Assembly (NCBI GenBank): GCA_038025085.1
Contig: CM076153.1
Location: 8,091,501 to 8,155,500 of the forward strand
DNA: 64,000 bases
Reading direction: 5' to 3'
From: Tetragonia tetragonoides
Lineage: Eukaryota; Streptophyta; Magnoliopsida; Caryophyllales; Aizoaceae
Below the pieces are notes generated by a model. It was not told the origin of the DNA and ran no database searches. It saw only the letters and a list, made by a program, of their open reading frames with translations. Below, one piece after another: positions 14,401 through 24,564 of this stretch (its first letter is position 1; each line of letters starts with the position of its first letter). The position numbers and the translations under genes are program-made.

Positions 14401-14651
14401 CTAAAAAAAACAAACATATGTACATGCTAAAGTAATTACCTTATCTTCTCCGTTCCATTAAATAAATCTCATTAATACCATGGCATTGCAGGTCAGCATT
14501 TTTCGGAGAATTCAGGAACAAAGGTCCTGGAGCATCACTTGACAAAAGAGTTAAATATTTCAAAAAGTTATCTCCTGCTCAAGCCCAAGAATTTATTAGC
14601 ATGGAATATATTGAAGCTTCGAAATGGCTACTTCCACCACCAAGGGTTTAA
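11411..14651 (+). CDS. Pectin methylesterase (pectinesterase), single-domain type
   Basis: Secreted carbohydrate esterase family 8 enzyme that removes methyl esters from homogalacturonan in the cell wall. Exons 11411-11571, 11883-12225, 12687-12893, 13563-13804 and 14492-14651 join in frame to a 370-residue protein. Residues 1-33 form a signal peptide with a hydrophobic core. No PMEI pro-domain precedes the catalytic beta-helix, so this is the short class. Family motifs are present: [19 protein letters not shown] (Q204, D205), DFIFGEA (D226) and LGRAW (R284, W286). The proposed catalytic Q, D, D and R are kept, but LGRPW is changed to LGRAW and FGNA to FGEA. Exon 4 must begin at 13563, not at the upstream ATAG, because this restores SLYL followed by [11 protein letters not shown]. 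All splice sites are GT-AG. Substrate preference cannot be told from the sequence. Confidence 0.9.
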
Positions 14652-16525
14652 AGTTCATCAACAATTCAGCTATATAGATGGTCTTATAGGAATCGTTCGT
14701 CTCAACTGATAACTGACGACTAGTAATCGAGAGAAACTAGGTAAAAATTAGGCAAAACTGGAGATAGTTTTTTTTTTTATACTTCATTCTTTTTGCTAAT
14801 AATGTTTTGCAATAGTAGTCTAGCTATATGGCTATTTGTAGACTATAGGGCATAGAAAACTCCACAACACATTTTCTTATGAATATGTTGATTGTGTTCG
14901 ATAGGAAACTAAAGAAAGATGTGATTTTTCTCACATGAAGTTAATTAGATTGTATCCCATATTTAGCAGTTTGCATGATCATAATGCATCGAATTTTATT
15001 GATAAAAAAGATTAATGGACTAATACTTTTCAAAACGAGACCCGTTTGACAAAATTTTCTTCTTATGTTTATTCAATATAAATCTCTCTTCTTTCTATAT
15101 TGAATAGAAATAAAGGGTATATCTTTTTTCACTTAATTAATTATCGGTTCAGTGATATCATTATTATCTCACATAATACTATTAAGTGGAAATAAACACA
15201 CCAAAATTCTATAGTTTTTTTTAAAATTTTTTATTTCAGCCATTTTATTTTTACCCATCTTAATTGTCATATAATTTTGTTTTTTCAGTTTAATATATTT
15301 TTTTTATCTTGACTATAAGATTTGAATTAAATTACCATTTTACTTGTTAATTCGTTCACCTGTTTTCTGACAACGCGTATCCCATACTCACACTCAATCA
15401 ATCATACAATAATTAGATTCCCCTCCAAAAATAAAAATAAATTACAATTATGCATAGCCAACCATGGTGGTTAATAGCATTTGAGTCATTGACGCATGCA
15501 TTTTTAATGCTACACGCCACTTGTTGCCTTTTTTTATGCCAAAACCTTCTTTCTCTTTCTCAAGGGATTAAATAAAAGTGTGGTATGCACAGGCCAAGCA
15601 TCAGGAGATTCAGGACCATTTTTTTTTCTTTAGCGTTGATAATGTAAGCAACCGTATATCAAATTCAAGTGTGATTAATAAAACATTTTTCGCTCTAGAT
15701 TTTTTGTATCTTATCCCTTATTGTCTAAAACTTTTGAAACTGGGTGAGTGGTAGAAAGTCATCGGTTTACACAGGGCGAGATTCGAATTCTCAATCTTAG
15801 TTAAGAATATATGAATTTCTATTACAAGGCGACATTCGAATACGCGATCTTAATTAAGGCCCTGTTCTTTTCGTCAATTCCATGCTGCATTTCGTTGCGT
15901 TACGTTTCAATCCGTTCCGTTCCGCATTCTGTACTTCATTTTGTCTCACATTTTTTTGAATTATCCGCGCTGCGCCGCTCCGTTTCATTCCTCACCGTCC
16001 CGCACCATTCCGTTGAAGAGAACAGGACCAAAAATAGATCATGAGTCTCTAACATTCAACCAGAACCGCTTGGTTTGAAACTCATCAGAGTATTTGAACC
16101 CTATAAAATTTTCAATAACTCAAATCATACGTCAGGTTAGGGAGAATTTTTTGCCTTGAAAAGTTAGAAACTCACAACAAATGACAAAACTCTTCCTCCT
16201 TTTTACTCCACTAATTTTATCTTGCAAGAGTATTTTCTTTACATTGCGTTCCAATATTGAGCACTTCCATAAAGCAGCTTGTCCATTCTCACATACATCA
16301 GTCACTACTCAGTAGTCACTACCAACAGTGCCCCCACTTGTCCTAAACATGCAAACAACTTTATACACCATATACAACTAGCAAGCAAATATCACATATA
16401 TACACAGTTACACACAACCCCAATCATATTTTTCCAAAAATTGATCAAATTAAAAGTCTTTTTTTGTAAAGATCAATAATAATCAACATCATCATCTACC
16501 ATTAATTTCCATTGATGTGAAGAAG
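14652..16525. other. Intergenic region with a MITE
   Basis: Follows the pectinesterase stop and precedes WAT1 copy 1. It is AT-rich, with a palindromic-ended MITE at 15858-16029. A tRNA-like pair of weak A and B boxes lies around 15740-15795 but could not be established as a SINE. The last 250 bp should contain the WAT1 copy 1 promoter. Confidence 0.5.
15858..16029. mobile_element. Short MITE with 15-bp terminal inverted repeats
   Basis: The left end GGCCCTGTTCTTTTC and the reverse complement of the right end, GGTCCTGTTCTCTTC, match at 13 of 15 positions over a 172-bp element. The inside is rich in short words such as CCGTTCCG. This terminus is typical of hAT-type MITEs that begin GGCCCTGTT. 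No clear 8-bp target duplication was found. Confidence 0.65.
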
Positions 16526-19500
16526 ATGGCTGGTAGATATTTGTACAAAGATGTTCTGCCATTTACAGTTATGGTGGCTTTAGAATGTTCAAATGTTGGC
16601 CTAAATACTCTGTTTAAAGCTGCAACTGATAGAGCATGAGCTATTATGTCTTTACTGTTTACTCTTATTCTATTGCTGCTTTTACTCTTCTCCCTTCTCA
16701 TTTCCTCTCCAGGTATCTCTCTCTCTCTCTCTGATCTCCATTTCTGATCTTACTTTCTTAAGATTCTGAATTTGGGTTGTTTTGAAAAATTAATGGTTTT
16801 TTTTAATTTTATTTGTTAAGTGTTTTTCTGAAGTTCTGTTGGGATTTTCATTTTCTGATTCATGCAGAAGATCAGAGTTGCCTCCATTGAGTTCAAGGAT
16901 CATTGGAAAACTTTTCCTCCTTGGGTTAATTGGGTATGAAATTATAATAATCAGTTGCTTCAATTTGGAGCAACGTTTAGACTTTTTCTCATTTCATGAT
17001 CAAATTGTGTTTAATTTAGTGAAGAGAATTCAGAATTCACAAATGGGTATGCTGTCATTTTTAATTTTTAATTATTAGTTGGGAGTAGTTTACTTACTCC
17101 TTTTTATGATGAAGGTGATATATTCATATGTCATTTTCAAAAAAGAAGATGTAAGTTCTTCAAAAGATCAGTTTATGGAAAGTTATCTTATACTGTGTCT
17201 TTTTTTGTGTTAAAATTAATTTTTCAGTATTTTGATTTTTCAATATATATTCTGTTTTTTGTTTTCTGCTTGATTTTGACTTGATATTATTTTGGTGGGC
17301 TTTACAGGAGTGCTTGCCTATTATTTGGGTTTAAAGGGATTGAATATGGTTCTCCCACTCTTGCTTCAGCTATGAGCAATCTCATCCCAGCTTTCACTTT
17401 CATTCTAGCCATCATTTTCAGGTTCTTCAAATCTCTCTCTCTTTCTCTTTTTAGACTTGGCTATCTTTTTCTTTCTTTTTTTATTGGGTGGGGTGTAAAA
17501 GTTCCACCTTTTTAGTTTTTTGGATATTGTAAGAGTTCCCTTGTAGATGTAGAGAAATTATTACATGGTCTCGGATCATGCTCTGTGTAGGCTCCGCTTG
17601 CTTTATGAGAGGTGGGAGCATTGGTCTCGGACCATGTAATAATTTCTCGTAGTTGTAGCCTGTTGCTACTTATTTTATTTTGGATAAAGAGGGAAGGGCA
17701 GAGAAGGAAGGGAGGGCTATCTCTGTAAAAAAAAAGGGAAATCTTTGTTGCTTTTAACCTATGAATATTGTGCTTAATCAAGTGTTTTGTCTATTTGGAT
17801 TGGAGGTAGTTGTCCCATGCTGAAAAAGATTAGTAAAATTTTGATAAACATCAAATTGACAAAAATCCACTTGGCATTACTAGTTGTGGACTTGTACTAC
17901 TACAAGTGGTAGTGGGGTAATATTGGACAAACAAATTATGTCATGCATATTTTGTCAAAAAGAAAAAACTTCAGGAAGAACTGTAACATGGGATCAGAAG
18001 AACTAATTGGTCACCTGATTTTAATAGAAATGGTATCCATAGCACAAACCATGAAGTAAGCTAATATACCAACTTATAAGAAAGTATTTACACAACTTCA
18101 ATTTGATTGAAATTCAGAGGTCATAGTTCTGATGATAGGTTGGTTATGTACCTTATGGTCAAATGTAGGCCCTGTAATTTTTGGATTCTTTTTTAGCATA
18201 ATGACAGCAGTTTTTTATATTAATATTTTGATTCTTTATTTTACTTACTTCCATACTCCCTTACCACCAAAAAAAAAAAGGATGGAAAAACTAGTTTGGA
18301 GAAGTTCAATGAGTCAAGCGAAGATCCTAGGCACAGTGGTATCCATAGCTGGTGCATTGATAGTCATTCTATACAAGGGGCCATCCATTATCATATTTGC
18401 TTCAACAAACTCATGCCATATGACAACTTCTTACATTCATCAAATTCGAAGTGGATAATCGGTGGCCTGCTGCTCAGTGCTGAGTATATTCTGACTCCAG
18501 TGTGGTACTTTGTACAGGTATAAACCTCTAAGTGTTCATATTTCCCTACACTCTTTTCCCCGAAAACATATGTTACACTTTCAAGTATCATGGATTTCAG
18601 GGCTGCAATAATAGAATGTTGATACAAAAAATTCATCAATCTTCTAAGCCAATTAAATCATGCCGCAATTATGCTGGGTTCGATGGAAGTTGAACACATA
18701 ATGAAAGAGTGTATAGAATATGATTTAGCATATCTCAGATTAAATCCGACTTTTCTTCCTGTATGTTGTACTCATTCAGGCACATATCATCAAAGAATAC
18801 CCAGCAGAGTTCGTTGTAGTCTTCTTCTACACCTTTTTTGCTGCAATTATCTCAGGAGCAATCTCATCTGTGGCAGAACCTAACAGGGCTGCTTGGATAA
18901 TAAAACCTGACATATCTATGGCAGCTATACTTTATTCTGTAAGTAAAAAGAAAATTGATCACTTATGAGAATGTTGGCGATTTCTAATCATTGTTCCATT
19001 GTGTAGGACCCAGATTTTGATTGTTAAGTAGGTACATATTTGTTTAATGATGTCTCTATGCAGGGATTGTTTGGATCATGTTTGTCGAATTCAGTTCATG
19101 CCTGGGTCCTGCGCAGGAAAGGACCTGTTTACATATCGATGTTCAAGCCATTGTCTATTGCAATTGCTGCAGCAATGTGGATGGTCCTGGCGAGGCTCGA
19201 ACTCGCGACCTTTGGCTCATAAGACCAACGCTCTAACCAACTGAGCTACAGGACCATGTTATGTTGATGATTATTATTTTGTCTGTTTCCCATTGGTATT
19301 CACATTGTTTCAGCCATTTTGATTATTGAATGCTTAGCTTGATCTGTGCCATCATGCTACCAAGAACATACTACTTGTTTCCACTTTAGTGCTGCGATTT
19401 TTGACTTGGCTCATCTTGCAGCATAATTGGAGCAGCAGTGATATCCCTAGGGTTTTACGGGGTGATGTGGGGAAAGGCAACAGAGGAGATTTACGAGGAT

Positions 19501-19575
19501 TTCGCACCAATAGATGTGGAATCAACTTCCGAAAAGACACCCCTTCTAAGGAGCTCAAAAGATGAAGATAGTTAG
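16526..19575 (+). pseudogene. WAT1-related (EamA/UMAMIT) transporter, copy 1, broken
   Basis: First of four tandem copies. The family has about 10 membrane helices in two EamA repeats and moves amino acids or auxin-type solutes across plant membranes. Exons can be aligned to the intact copies: 16526-16712, 16868-16933, 17308-17421, 18281-18517, 18780-18938, 19064-about 19181 and 19422-19575. Defects: a 1-bp deletion near 16632 puts a TGA at 16637; a 4-bp net deletion near 18405-18425 shifts exon 4; and the end of exon 6 (the conserved [10 protein letters not shown] segment with its splice donor) is replaced by a tRNA gene and its flank. Exons 2, 3, 5 and 7 are otherwise well preserved, so inactivation looks fairly recent. 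Assembly errors could explain the first indel but not the tRNA replacement. Confidence 0.88.
19182..19255 (-). tRNA. tRNA-Ile (anticodon UAU)
   Basis: The minus strand folds into a complete cloverleaf. Acceptor stem GGTCCTG/CAGGACC pairs perfectly, with discriminator A at 19182. The D arm carries an A box TAGCTCAGTTGG. The anticodon stem is TTGGT/GCCAA with loop CTTATGA, giving anticodon TAT. The T arm GCGAG/CTCGC carries a B box GTTCGAGCC. There is no intron. Upstream on the minus strand lies an AT-rich flank with a CAA motif at about -10, as in plant tRNA genes. No run of four T follows within at least 100 nt, so Pol III termination would be late. It sits antisense inside exon 6 of WAT1 copy 1. 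It is nuclear in type; I saw no resemblance to plastid trnM or trnI. Confidence 0.88.
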
Positions 19576-20401
19576 AGGAAAAGAAATCTAGGGGTTTGTT
19601 AAATTTTGGAATCTAGATACTATGAACTTATAGCAATTAGTCCCTCAAGTTGTTAATCTGTACAATGTACATATATTTATATACAAATACTCAATATAAA
19701 GATGTTTACCCAACGACTTCATAGTTCATAGAGTTGCTTTCATTCAAGTACTTACCTGGATGAAGCCTACAAATCAAGGATTAATGGGCTGTGGTCCTGT
19801 GAAGATCATATTTGGGCGCGGGAGCCGGGTTTGGAGGTTGGGCCTAGAATCTGGGCTGAGAGGAGAGCAAGTAGAGTAAATAACAGACCAGGACCCACAT
19901 ACGGCCCAATTAGCACGTCATGCTGCCCATCTCATAGAAATCACTATCATGGAACTGGTGTATGGAAGATTTTTTCTAAAATTTATCTCTTACAATCTTG
20001 AATCCTCTAATAAAATTATACCTAAACTTACAAAAGGTGAACACGAGGTCACTCTATAGTCAAGCACGTGAGGCGCCTCACGTTGAGACGCCGTCTCATA
20101 TGAGTTTTTGTGCTAAACATAATCATTTCAAGTAACCAGATAACTTGTCAACAATGCTAAGCGTCGCTCAATCAAATCATACATGTTTGGACCCATCCTT
20201 AAATCTATACAATTATGCACCACTATCCATGGTGGTTAGTAAACGTCATAGACAATGACTAAAGAAAAGTAATACTACATAAATCATCATATCCTAATCA
20301 CCTAAGATGATCTTTAGTTCTTTACACAAATAAAAATCTTGTTAAAGAGATAAATCAGACAAACCCCCTTTTCCCTCTCTTTTCCCTTTGATGTGAAGAA
20401 G
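19576..20401. other. Spacer between WAT1 copies 1 and 2
   Basis: Holds the 3' flank of copy 1 and, from about 20160, promoter sequence that is shared with the region upstream of copy 3. A perfect 16-bp palindrome CGTGAGGCGCCTCACG at 20067-20082 is followed by a second, TGAGACGCCGTCTCA at 20084-20098; these look like ends of an old inverted-repeat element. No gene seen. Confidence 0.6.
20067..20098. repeat. Two adjacent GC-rich palindromes
   Basis: CGTGAGGCGCCTCACG (20067-20082) is a perfect 16-bp palindrome, and TGAGACGCCGTCTCA (20084-20098) is a 7+1+7 palindrome immediately after it, in an otherwise AT-rich spacer. Confidence 0.85.
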
Positions 20402-20813
20402 ATGGCTGGTGGTAGATACTTGTACAAAGATGTTTTTCCAGTTATAGCTATGGTGGCCTTAGAATGTTCTAATGTTGGTTTGAATACTCTCTTTAAGGTT
20501 GCAACTGATAGTGGGTTGAGCTATCATGTCTTTATTGTCTATTCTTATGCTATTGCTGCCTTGCTTCTCCTCCCTTTCGTTTTCTTCCTCAGGTATTGAC
20601 TCTCTGATCTCTCTCTCTCTCTCTCTCTCCATCTCTCTGAAGCTGTAAGTTTTCATTTTCTGATGATTTATGCAGTAGAAGAACAGATATGCCTCCACTT
20701 AATTCCAGGATATTTGGCAAACTTCTCCTCCTTGGACTAATTGGGTATGAGATGCTACTTGCTTCAAAGGGGTTGAAGGTTCAGTTTTTTTGTTTTTTTT
20801 GTTTTTTTGTGTT

Positions 20814-20844
20814 TGTGTGTGTGTGTGTGTGCGCGCGCGCGCGC
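20814..20844. repeat. (GT)n(GC)n microsatellite in intron 2 of WAT1 copy 2
   Basis: An alternating purine-pyrimidine tract, GT repeats followed by GC repeats; such tracts can adopt Z-DNA. Confidence 0.85.
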
Positions 20845-21985
20845 TATGATGTAGCTCCTTGATCTGTTTCGCTTCTATAGTAGAAGTATCTTCTGTTTCT
20901 GTCTTAGCAAAAGAATTATTGTGGTTCTGTTTTCTGTTTGATCATGACTTGATATTTTGCTGGAGCTTACAGGAGTGTTGGTCTGTTGTGTGGATATAAA
21001 GGAATTAATTTGGTTCTCCTACTCTTGCTTCAGCTATGAGCAATATCGTCCCAGCTTTCACTTTCATACTAGCTATCATTTTCAGGTTCTTCTCCATTAT
21101 TACAATGTTATTTATTAAACACCATATCAAAGCTTTAATGCTAACATCCATATCACTAATTACACTACCCTCCCAAAAAAGGATGGAAAGATTAGCTTGG
21201 AGAAGTTCAACTAGTCAAGTAAAGATCGTCGGGACAGTGGTCTCTATAGCTGGTGCATTGACAGTCATTCTATACAAGGGGCCATCTATTATCATATTTA
21301 CTCCAACAAAATCATAAGCACCACATGACAACTTCTTACATTCATCAAATTCAAAGTGGATAATTGGTGGCTTTCTGCTTGGTGCCAATTACATTCTGTT
21401 TTCAGTGTGGTACATTGTACAGGTATTGAATGTCCGATTGTTTATTTCCCTAGAATTATGAGTTACACCCCCACCCCTTTTGTCCCAAAACAAGTTTTAC
21501 ATTTCTTAGTACCATGGATTTTAAGGGAATGTTGAAAGTTAGTGAATATGATCGCCTTCTATGCGGTGGACAAATAGTTCATTGATCTTCTCCACCAACT
21601 AAAGCATGCTGTGGTTATGTTGTGTTTGGTAGAAATAAAGGTTATGTAAGAAGAGAGAACATAGAATGATTTGGATCTCCATAATCAGAAAGTGGTACAT
21701 ATAATGCAAACCAATTAAAGGCGAGCTATGTGATCTACTGACTAGAGCATGCAATTGACTTTTCTTTGTATTTTGTACTCAATTCAGGCACTGATCTTCA
21801 AAGAGTACCCAGCAGAACTTGCTGTAGTCTTCTTCTACAACTTTTTTGTAGCCATAATCTGCGGAGCAGTCTCAATTGTTGCCGAACCTGAAAGGACTGC
21901 TTGGATATTAACACCTGACATATCTCTGGGAGCTGTACTTTACTCTGTAAGGAACTGTTAGTTGTGACTGATGACTATTTCTAAT

Positions 21986-22134
21986 CAGTGGCGGACTCAG
22001 AAATCTTATAACTGGGAGTCCAGTATAGAGTAATTAATTACAATCACATTAAGTACTCTGAAAACCCAAAAGATGGGGTGGTGTTGGTGTTGGTGGTTAA
22101 TTGACTGCTTAAGAACCGCCTGTGTCCACTACTG
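21986..22134. mobile_element. hAT-like MITE in intron 5 of WAT1 copy 2
   Basis: Begins CAGTGGCGGACTCAGAA and ends TGTCCACTACTG, which is a decayed form of the inverted repeat seen intact at 26430-26576. Flanks are TTTCTAAT on the left and AATTCTAT on the right. Copies 1 and 4 have an uninterrupted TTTCTAATCAT at the matching intron position. Confidence 0.8.
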
Positions 22135-22693
22135 AATTCTATCATTTTTGACTGTGGAGAATTTATAAGGTGTGTTCTTGTTTTCACTTCCTCTGTGCAG
22201 GGACTGTTTGGATCATTTTTGTACACTTTTGTTCATGCATGGATCATGCGTAGGAAAGGACCTGTTTACATAGCAGTGTTCAAGCCATTGTCGATAGCAA
22301 TAGCTGCAGCAATGGGTGTCATGTTCCTAGGTTAAACCCTTCATCTTGGCAGGTACTGTATAACGCGTTTCTCTTGCTCTCTGATTGCTTTTTACCTTGG
22401 TTCAGCAATTTTGTATCATTGAATGCTTAGCTTGATGAACTCGACTGTCTAATCTTACTGCGCATGAGAAACTACAGTGCTTGCCTGAGCTGCAAACTCA
22501 CAGTATACTTACCCTTTGAGTTGAGTGTTAGATACTTTTATTTGACTCATCTTGCAGTGTTATTGGAGCGGCAGTGATATCCCTAGGATTTTATGCTGTA
22601 ATGTGGGGGAAGGCAACAGAGGAGATAAATGAAGACTTTGCACCTGCAGATGTGGAATCATCTTCTGAAAAGATAGCCCTGATGAGGGGCTGA

Positions 22694-24564
22694 TCAAAAG
22701 CTGGAAATAGTTAGCTTAAGTAAGTGCTAGGCTCATATCCAATGAGGGAAATAAGAGAGAACCAAGGTGTTTGTTCATTGTTAATATGTAGCTAGATTGA
22801 CATAAATTCATAATATTGGTGTTGCAAGAGCCCTGTACATATACTTTATGCAAATAGCTCAGTAGTCAGTATATATGAAGGTGCTTCCATAGGGAAATTC
22901 ATATCAATGTAGTCATGTAGAGCATCCGTCTTCATAATTTGAAGTACTTACCTCAATGAAGCCCATGCATACAGTCTAATTTTTATATATGCTTGTAACA
23001 AGCCGCGGTTTCTGGAGAAGTGCTCCTATACTTTAAGCCAGATACAACAAATATGAAGGAGAAGATTGAGTACAGAGTTAACAGCATGCTCTAGTCTATG
23101 GTGTCTTCAATTGTATGCAAAAGCTTGTCCAACACTTTGACCAGAGTATCAACTTCATAATCTTATAAGAATTTAGATCTGTGCTGGGAATTATGCATAT
23201 CCAACTGTGTTGACAGCATTCTATCGCTAAGTAACCGCTAGTTCCTGACCCAGTGATCCCTTAAACCAAAGATATTCAACAAGCACTACACTAGACTTCA
23301 GAACTTTGAGACATGTACAGAATCATTGGCTTTTGAACGTACAAGGCTAAGGATGAAAATCATTTGTACGAGTTCTCTTTGAATGATCTTAACCCAGGAC
23401 ATTGATCAGCCTCTTCATTTCCGTTTGCGCTCACAGCATGGGCTAAAGCTCATGGTGGAGAGACTGGAGACACTAGGTTCTCTAAACTGACATACTATGA
23501 AACTCAATTCACTTCACAAAAAATTCAAGGATTAATTGTACATGTACAACATTAACCCAGGAAGTACATGTACATGTAAATGTACATCTAAATGTAAATG
23601 TGCTTATTTCCTTGGGAGTAGATGAATTGAAAGGATAAATGTTTTGTACATATGGTATCTAATTCACCTCAAACCAGCTCATGGAAAGAATATTGTATTA
23701 CTAAGTTCTTTCTTTCCTATATTTTGATCTACAGTACAACTTTTACAATTTGATCTTGAAATTTTTTTAATCAAAATGACCATTTTGGTTACCCTGTTAA
23801 ATTGTTCTCCAAGCATACGTTTGACATTTTTAGGAGGGGTGGTGGACAGGTGGAGGTGGTGCTGGTGGCCGCGGTTGGAGTAGCCAGTCAGTGGCAACCC
23901 GGGCGGGGTTTGAGGGCGATGGGTGGGAGGGGAGGAGAAAGAAATTAATTAAGGTTGTTTAGTGTCTAATTTTGTTGTTTTGTCTAAAAATAATACTATA
24001 CTAGAAAACAACATTTATTTTAATTTTTTTTTTTGGTTTTTAGACGGCCATGTTTGTTTGTTTGTTTTTTTTTTTTTTGTTTTTGTTTTGTTTTGTTTGT
24101 TTGAGGACCATGGTGGTAAACGGATTTGGCCAATCACTACCACTCGCGTCACACTCAATCAAATCATTAATATTTGGAAGTTGGAACCATCCTTAATCTA
24201 TACTCTATCCAAAAGGTGTTGACTCACGGATAAACAAGTTGCAATTTATACACCAGGTTATGGGTTCAAACTTTCTTAAAAATACCTATACGAATTAATT
24301 TGTGAAATACCCGAGACCGTGCGTTATTAGGAGGTGCCATTTAACCACTCCCAAATAGGAGTTCCTCTTTGCCAAACCAAAAAATAAAAATAAAAATGCA
24401 CAACTATCCATGATTGGTTAAACATCATAGAACTTGTATCCTTAAATCATATCCAAATCACCTTTGATGATCTTTAGCTCTCTTTACAAAAATTAAAATC
24501 TTACTGTATTAAAGAGATCAATCAGACAACCCCCTTTCCCCCTTCTTTTCCCTTTGATGAGCAG
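22694..24564. other. Spacer between WAT1 copies 2 and 3
   Basis: 3' flank of copy 2, duplicated downstream of copy 3 (27240-28080). It includes a G-rich stretch around 23833-23940 and TGTACATGTA-type repeats near 23540-23600. From 24150 it resembles the promoter of copy 2. No coding sequence recognised. Confidence 0.6.

Larger units (their letters stand above)
20402..22693 (+). pseudogene. WAT1-related transporter, copy 2, broken
   Basis: Second tandem copy, closest to copy 3. Exons by homology: 20402-20592, 20679-20744, about 20972-21086, 21182-21422, 21788-21946, 22201-22352 and 22558-22693. The start [11 protein letters not shown] fits the other copies. Defects: a 1-bp deletion at about 21008-21012 in exon 3 compared with copies 1, 3 and 4; an in-frame TAA at 21315-21317 in exon 4; TAA instead of GAA at 22333-22335 in the conserved [10 protein letters not shown] segment; and TGA instead of TGG at 22691-22693, which trims the last residues. 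Four independent lesions make an assembly error unlikely. Exon 2 uses a TAG acceptor three bases downstream of the usual CAG. Confidence 0.9.
20160..24010 (+). repeat. Segmental duplication unit A (WAT1 copy 2 and flanks)
   Basis: Colinear with 24150-28080. The similarity includes the promoter, all exons, most introns, a MITE in intron 5, and about 1.3 kb of 3' flank, including the words near 22998-23130 and the G-rich tract near 23833-23940. The ends are approximate. Confidence 0.75.

Noticed and set aside
15735..15800. tRNA-derived SINE near GAGTGGTAG and GATTCGAATTC
   Set aside because: The boxes are weak and partly palindromic, and no body, tail or duplication could be found.
16839..17078. 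Open frame in WAT1 copy 1 intron 2
   Set aside because: Only its first part overlaps exon 2; the rest is intron sequence without conservation in other copies.
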